NCBI GenBank assembly: GCA_001314805.1
Contig: LJSY01000033.1
Location: forward strand, 1 to 46,706
Source: Rhodobacteraceae bacterium HLUCCO18
Lineage (GTDB): Bacteria; Pseudomonadota; Alphaproteobacteria; Rhodobacterales; Rhodobacteraceae
Direction: 5' to 3'
DNA: 46,706 bases
The notes under the pieces are model-generated. The model was not told the DNA's origin. It saw only the letters and a program-made list of their open reading frames with translations, and made no database searches. The position numbers and the translations under genes were made by a program. This document shows, one piece after another, positions 44,346 through 46,706 of the stretch. Every line of letters starts with the position of its first letter. Position 1 is the first letter of the stretch.

Positions 44346-44839
44346 TCTTACGCGGTTTTCTCGTTCTGTGTCTTGCGGTCCTGACGGGTTGCGGCGGTGA
44401 CGGCCGGACGGACGCCACGGTCGACAGGGCGCGGGCGGCGCCGTCTCTCTATCCCGGTGAGACACCGCAGATGCGGGCGCTGATCGAACGCTACGCGGAT
44501 GTCCACGGCATCCCGGAGGACCTGCTGCACCGGGTGATCCAGCGTGAAAGCGACTACCGCGCCGATGCGCGGGCCGGACCCTACTGGGGCCTGATGCAGA
44601 TCCTGCCGCAGACCGCGCGCACCATGGGGTTTCGCGGCGATCCCACCGAGTTGCTCGACCCGGAGGTGAACCTGACCTATGCCGGGCGCTACCTCAGGGG
44701 CGCGTGGATCGTGGCGGATGGCGATATCGACGAGGCCGTGGGGTGGTACGCGCGGGGCTACTACTACGCCGCGCGCGACCGGTGCCTGCTGGTGCAAACC
44801 GGCCTGAAGGACCGCGAACTGGGCCGAGGCTGCCGCTAG
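44342..44839 (+). CDS. Lytic transglycosylase lipoprotein (SLT domain)
   Basis: This 165-aa lipoprotein has the lipobox LTGC with Cys at residue 17. An SLT domain follows: catalytic Glu in VIQRESDYRADARAG (residue 69), WGLMQILPQTARTMGF, and EAVGWYARGYYYAARDR. It is short compared with MltC or MltE but has the full SLT core. It is coupled to the AsmA gene by a 4-nt overlap, suggesting joint roles at the envelope. Confidence 0.87.
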   Translation: MILRGFLVLCLAVLTGCGGDGRTDATVDRARAAPSLYPGETPQMRALIERYADVHGIPEDLLHRVIQRESDYRADARAGPYWGLMQILPQTARTMGFRGDPTELLDPEVNLTYAGRYLRGAWIVADGDIDEAVGWYARGYYYAARDRCLLVQTGLKDRELGRGCR

Positions 44840-44896
44840 GGTCAAGCACCTTTGCACCTGCGCTCGGCGCATCGGATCCCCGTTCATTCGACGCTG

Positions 44897-44912
44897 CGGA
44901 TGCCCGCATCCG
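44897..44912. other. Short hairpin before the SulP gene
   Basis: CGGATGC at 44897-44903 pairs with GCATCCG at 44906-44912. It lies in the 109-nt gap between the lytic transglycosylase gene and the SulP gene. It may be a weak terminator or an operator; nothing else is seen in the gap. Confidence 0.35.
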
Positions 44913-44948
44913 TCATGACAACCGATCGGGATGTTCCTAGGGTGCGCC

Positions 44949-46211
44949 ATGAAGCCCAAGATTCTCACGACGCTGCCTGAATATACACGCGCGCTCTTCG
45001 TGAAAGACGCCATCGCGGGTGTGACGGTTGCCATGGTGGCCTTGCCGCTCAGCCTCGCGATCGCGATTGCCTCCGGGGCCGATCCGTCGACCGGCCTCGT
45101 CACCGCGATCGTCGCGGGTTTCCTGATCTCACTTCTGGGTGGCAGCCGGGTTCAGATCGGGGGGCCGACAGGGGCATTCATCGTCATCGTCTTCAGCGTG
45201 ATTGCGGAGCATGGCTATGACGGGCTGGTCATGGCCACGTTCATGGCGGGTCTGATCTTGCTGATTGCCGGATACTTCCGGGCGGGAAATCTCATCCGCC
45301 TCGTTCCCGAGCCGGTCATAAACGGCTTCACGATCGGCATCGCCGTGATCATCGCGACAAGCCAGCTGAAGGATCTTTTCGGACTGAGTGTGGCCGAAGT
45401 TCCGGCGGAATTCCTGAACAAGATCGACGTGCTGTGGGCCGCCCGTCCGACGTTTTCGGCAGCTTCGGCCCTGATCGGCCTCGGAACCATGGTGCTGATC
45501 GTCGTCTTCCGCCGTGTCGCGCCGAAATTGCCGGGGCTGATCGCAGCGGTGGCCGTCACGTCCGCGATCGTGGCGTTTGCCGATCTGCCGGTCGACACCA
45601 TCGGGTCGCGATTCGGAGACCTGCCCAATACCCTTCCATGGCCCGCGCTGCCGGATTTCAGTTTCGGCAGGGTGATCGAATTGCTTCCGTCCGCTCTCAT
45701 CATCGCGTTTCTCGCAGGCGTTGAATCGCTCTTGTCGGCGATGGTGGCCGACCGGATGATTGCCGGGCGGCACCGACCGAATGCCGAGCTGTTGGCACAG
45801 GGCGCGGCGAACATCGGATCATCGCTTTTCGGCGGGTTGCCCGCGACGGGAGCCATCGCGCGCACGGCGACCAACGTTCGGGCGGGTGGCAAGACCCCCG
45901 TGGCGGGGCTGGTTCATGCCGTGACGATCCTGCTCGTCATGCTGGTGGCATCACGCCTTATCGGCTATCTGGCGATGCCGGCGCTGGCAGGTCTGCTGAT
46001 CCTCACCGCATGGAACATGAGCGAACCCCACAAATGGCGCGGCTATCTGGCGGAGCGCAAGTCCGACATCTTTCTTCTGGCCCTGACGATGATCCTGACT
46101 GTTGTCGCGGATCTTGCGGTCGCCATCGGGATCGGGGTCGCGCTGGGGCTGGCATTCCGGCTGCAACGCCGCAATGTCCCGCCCTCCGACTGGTCCGACC
46201 CGGACCGATAG
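44949..46211 (+). CDS. SulP-family anion transporter without STAS domain
   Basis: This membrane protein of about 420 aa has the SulP transmembrane core. The N-terminal signature is DAIAGVTVAMVALPLSLAIA, and GGSRVQIGGPTGAFIVIVFS and LPATGAIARTATNVRAGGKT follow. Sulfate, bicarbonate or other anions are possible substrates. Full SulP proteins end in a cytoplasmic STAS domain; this one stops right after the last helix (LGLAFRLQRR), at about 420 aa. ATG 44949 is used; ATG 44931 would add six residues. Confidence 0.88.
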   Translation: MKPKILTTLPEYTRALFVKDAIAGVTVAMVALPLSLAIAIASGADPSTGLVTAIVAGFLISLLGGSRVQIGGPTGAFIVIVFSVIAEHGYDGLVMATFMAGLILLIAGYFRAGNLIRLVPEPVINGFTIGIAVIIATSQLKDLFGLSVAEVPAEFLNKIDVLWAARPTFSAASALIGLGTMVLIVVFRRVAPKLPGLIAAVAVTSAIVAFADLPVDTIGSRFGDLPNTLPWPALPDFSFGRVIELLPSALIIAFLAGVESLLSAMVADRMIAGRHRPNAELLAQGAANIGSSLFGGLPATGAIARTATNVRAGGKTPVAGLVHAVTILLVMLVASRLIGYLAMPALAGLLILTAWNMSEPHKWRGYLAERKSDIFLLALTMILTVVADLAVAIGIGVALGLAFRLQRRNVPPSDWSDPDR

Positions 46212-46265
46212 AGCAAAGCGGGCAGAGCCCCCGTGTCAGAGCAAAGCGGGCAGAGCCCGCGTGTC
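46210..46265. repeat. 28-nt tandem direct repeat after the SulP gene
   Basis: Two copies of a 28-nt unit lie end to end at 46210-46237 and 46238-46265 with one mismatch (C versus G at 46231/46259). The unit begins AGAGCAAAGCGGGCAGAGCC and contains a GGGC-AGA-GCCC mini-hairpin. The first copy begins at the SulP stop codon. Confidence 0.8.
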
Positions 46266-46290
46266 GCGATCACGGCTGTTGCTGCCGTCC

Positions 46291-46335
46291 GTGGCATCGA
46301 TGCCACCGTACCGGAACAGCACCTTGGCCAAGGTG
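46291..46335. repeat. Two 16-bp palindromes next to the gcrA stop
   Basis: GTGGCATCGATGCCAC at 46291-46306 and CACCTTGGCCAAGGTG at 46320-46335 are perfect palindromes. The second lies 3 nt beyond the gcrA stop codon. They fill the convergent SulP/gcrA gap with the tandem repeat and may form a bidirectional terminator, although no T-tract is present. Confidence 0.65.
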
Positions 46336-46338
46336 TCG

Positions 46339-46706
46339 TCAGCGCCGCCTGTCGCGACGCGCACTCATCGGCTGGAAGGCCACGCCCACATGCGCGTCGC
46401 AATAGGGTTTGCCCTGCTGCACCGGCAGGCCGCAGAAATAGAAGTCGTCCGTGGCCGGGTCGCCGATGGGCCATTTGCAGGTCCGTTCGGTCAGCTCCAT
46501 CAGGGTCAGCCTCTTGGCCGATTTCTCGATCTCGCTGACCTTGGCCAGTGCCTCGGGCGAGATTTCGTTGGCCGAGGGTTGCGGCGGCAGCGGCTGGCCG
46601 GCGGGAATGATCGCCTTGCGCGTGGAGGCGGCGGCCCGGGGCGGCGCGGCGGGGGCGGGATCGTCAACCAGCGCCTCGGCGGTGCCGAGCTGCGCCTCCG
46701 TCGCCT
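46339..46706 (-). CDS. gcrA: Cell-cycle regulator GcrA, 3' part
   Basis: The frame enters from the right edge of the window and ends at TGA 46341-46339. The C-terminal sequence reads MELTERTCKWPIGDPATDDF, then YFCGLPVQQGKPYCDAH and VAFQPMSARRDRRR. This is the diagnostic GcrA Cys-rich end, in which Cys residues surround WPIGDP and FCG-P. GcrA binds GANTC sites methylated by CcrM and recruits sigma-70 in Caulobacter. A Pro/Ala linker precedes it. The DNA-binding N-terminus lies outside the window. Confidence 0.93.
   Translation of the reverse strand, partial: ATEAQLGTAEALVDDPAPAAPPRAAASTRKAIIPAGQPLPPQPSANEISPEALAKVSEIEKSAKRLTLMELTERTCKWPIGDPATDDFYFCGLPVQQGKPYCDAHVGVAFQPMSARRDRRR

Noticed and set aside
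46043-46474. Minus-strand frame at the right edge starting inside the window
   Set aside because: The true minus-strand gene here is the gcrA 3' end in another frame, with its diagnostic Cys-rich C-terminus; this frame runs through the SulP gene.

Overview
The window is high-GC chromosomal DNA from an alphaproteobacterium, most likely a Rhodobacteraceae (Roseobacter/Rhodobacter group) member. The evidence is the gene order (ruvCAB, an acyl-CoA thioesterase, then tolQRAB-pal-cpoB-tilS-ftsH), a GcrA cell-cycle regulator at the right edge, DUF6455 proteins, the ligase-associated helicase/PdeM pair and an alphaproteobacterial-style tad pilus cluster. I see no phage, integrase, transposase, CRISPR array, rRNA or tRNA. 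Most of the window is core genome.

Layout. (1) 1-11773, plus strand: the tail of ruvC, then ruvA, ruvB, an unrecognised gene, ybgC, the Tol-Pal envelope system (tolQ, tolR, tolA, tolB, pal, cpoB), tilS and ftsH, closed by a strong terminator. (2) 11.8-18.5 kb: a decayed membrane-protein gene, a coiled-coil protein, a MOSC protein, the one-carbon pair fhs and folD, a PaaI-type thioesterase, a membrane-anchored LytTR regulator and pdeM. (3) 18.5-21.0 kb: an Lhr-type DEXH helicase. (4) 21.1-33.9 kb, minus strand: a tad/cpa pilus locus with two flp pilins, cpaB, cpaC, an OmpA-like lipoprotein, cpaE, cpaF, tadB, tadC, two TPR lipoproteins, a prepilin peptidase and an AAA ATPase. TadE, TadF and TadG are not in the window. 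(5) 34.3-46.7 kb: a lytic transglycosylase, a GNAT gene broken by an amber codon, a two-subunit 3-oxoacid CoA-transferase, an HDAC-family deacetylase, a DCC-family protein, an M48 metalloprotease lipoprotein, two DUF6455 proteins, cutA, rimO, an AsmA protein overlapping a second lytic transglycosylase, a SulP transporter without a STAS domain, and the 3' part of gcrA.

How the genes work together. RuvABC processes Holliday junctions. Tol-Pal energises outer-membrane constriction. Fhs and FolD interconvert formate, 10-formyl-THF and methylene-THF. In the Tad system the Flp prepilins are processed by the peptidase, extruded by the CpaF/TadB/TadC motor placed by CpaE, and exit through the CpaC secretin with its lipoprotein helpers.

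Unusual points. Perfect palindromes with A/T arms around a CTxxAG or CTAG core recur at three intergenic sites. The two Flp pilins carry Asp-Trp where the usual motif has Glu-Tyr. A GNAT gene has a single in-frame TAG. DnaA-box-like sites cluster upstream of cpaC. A poorly described AAA ATPase closes the tad locus. I see no clearly novel defence or metabolic system.
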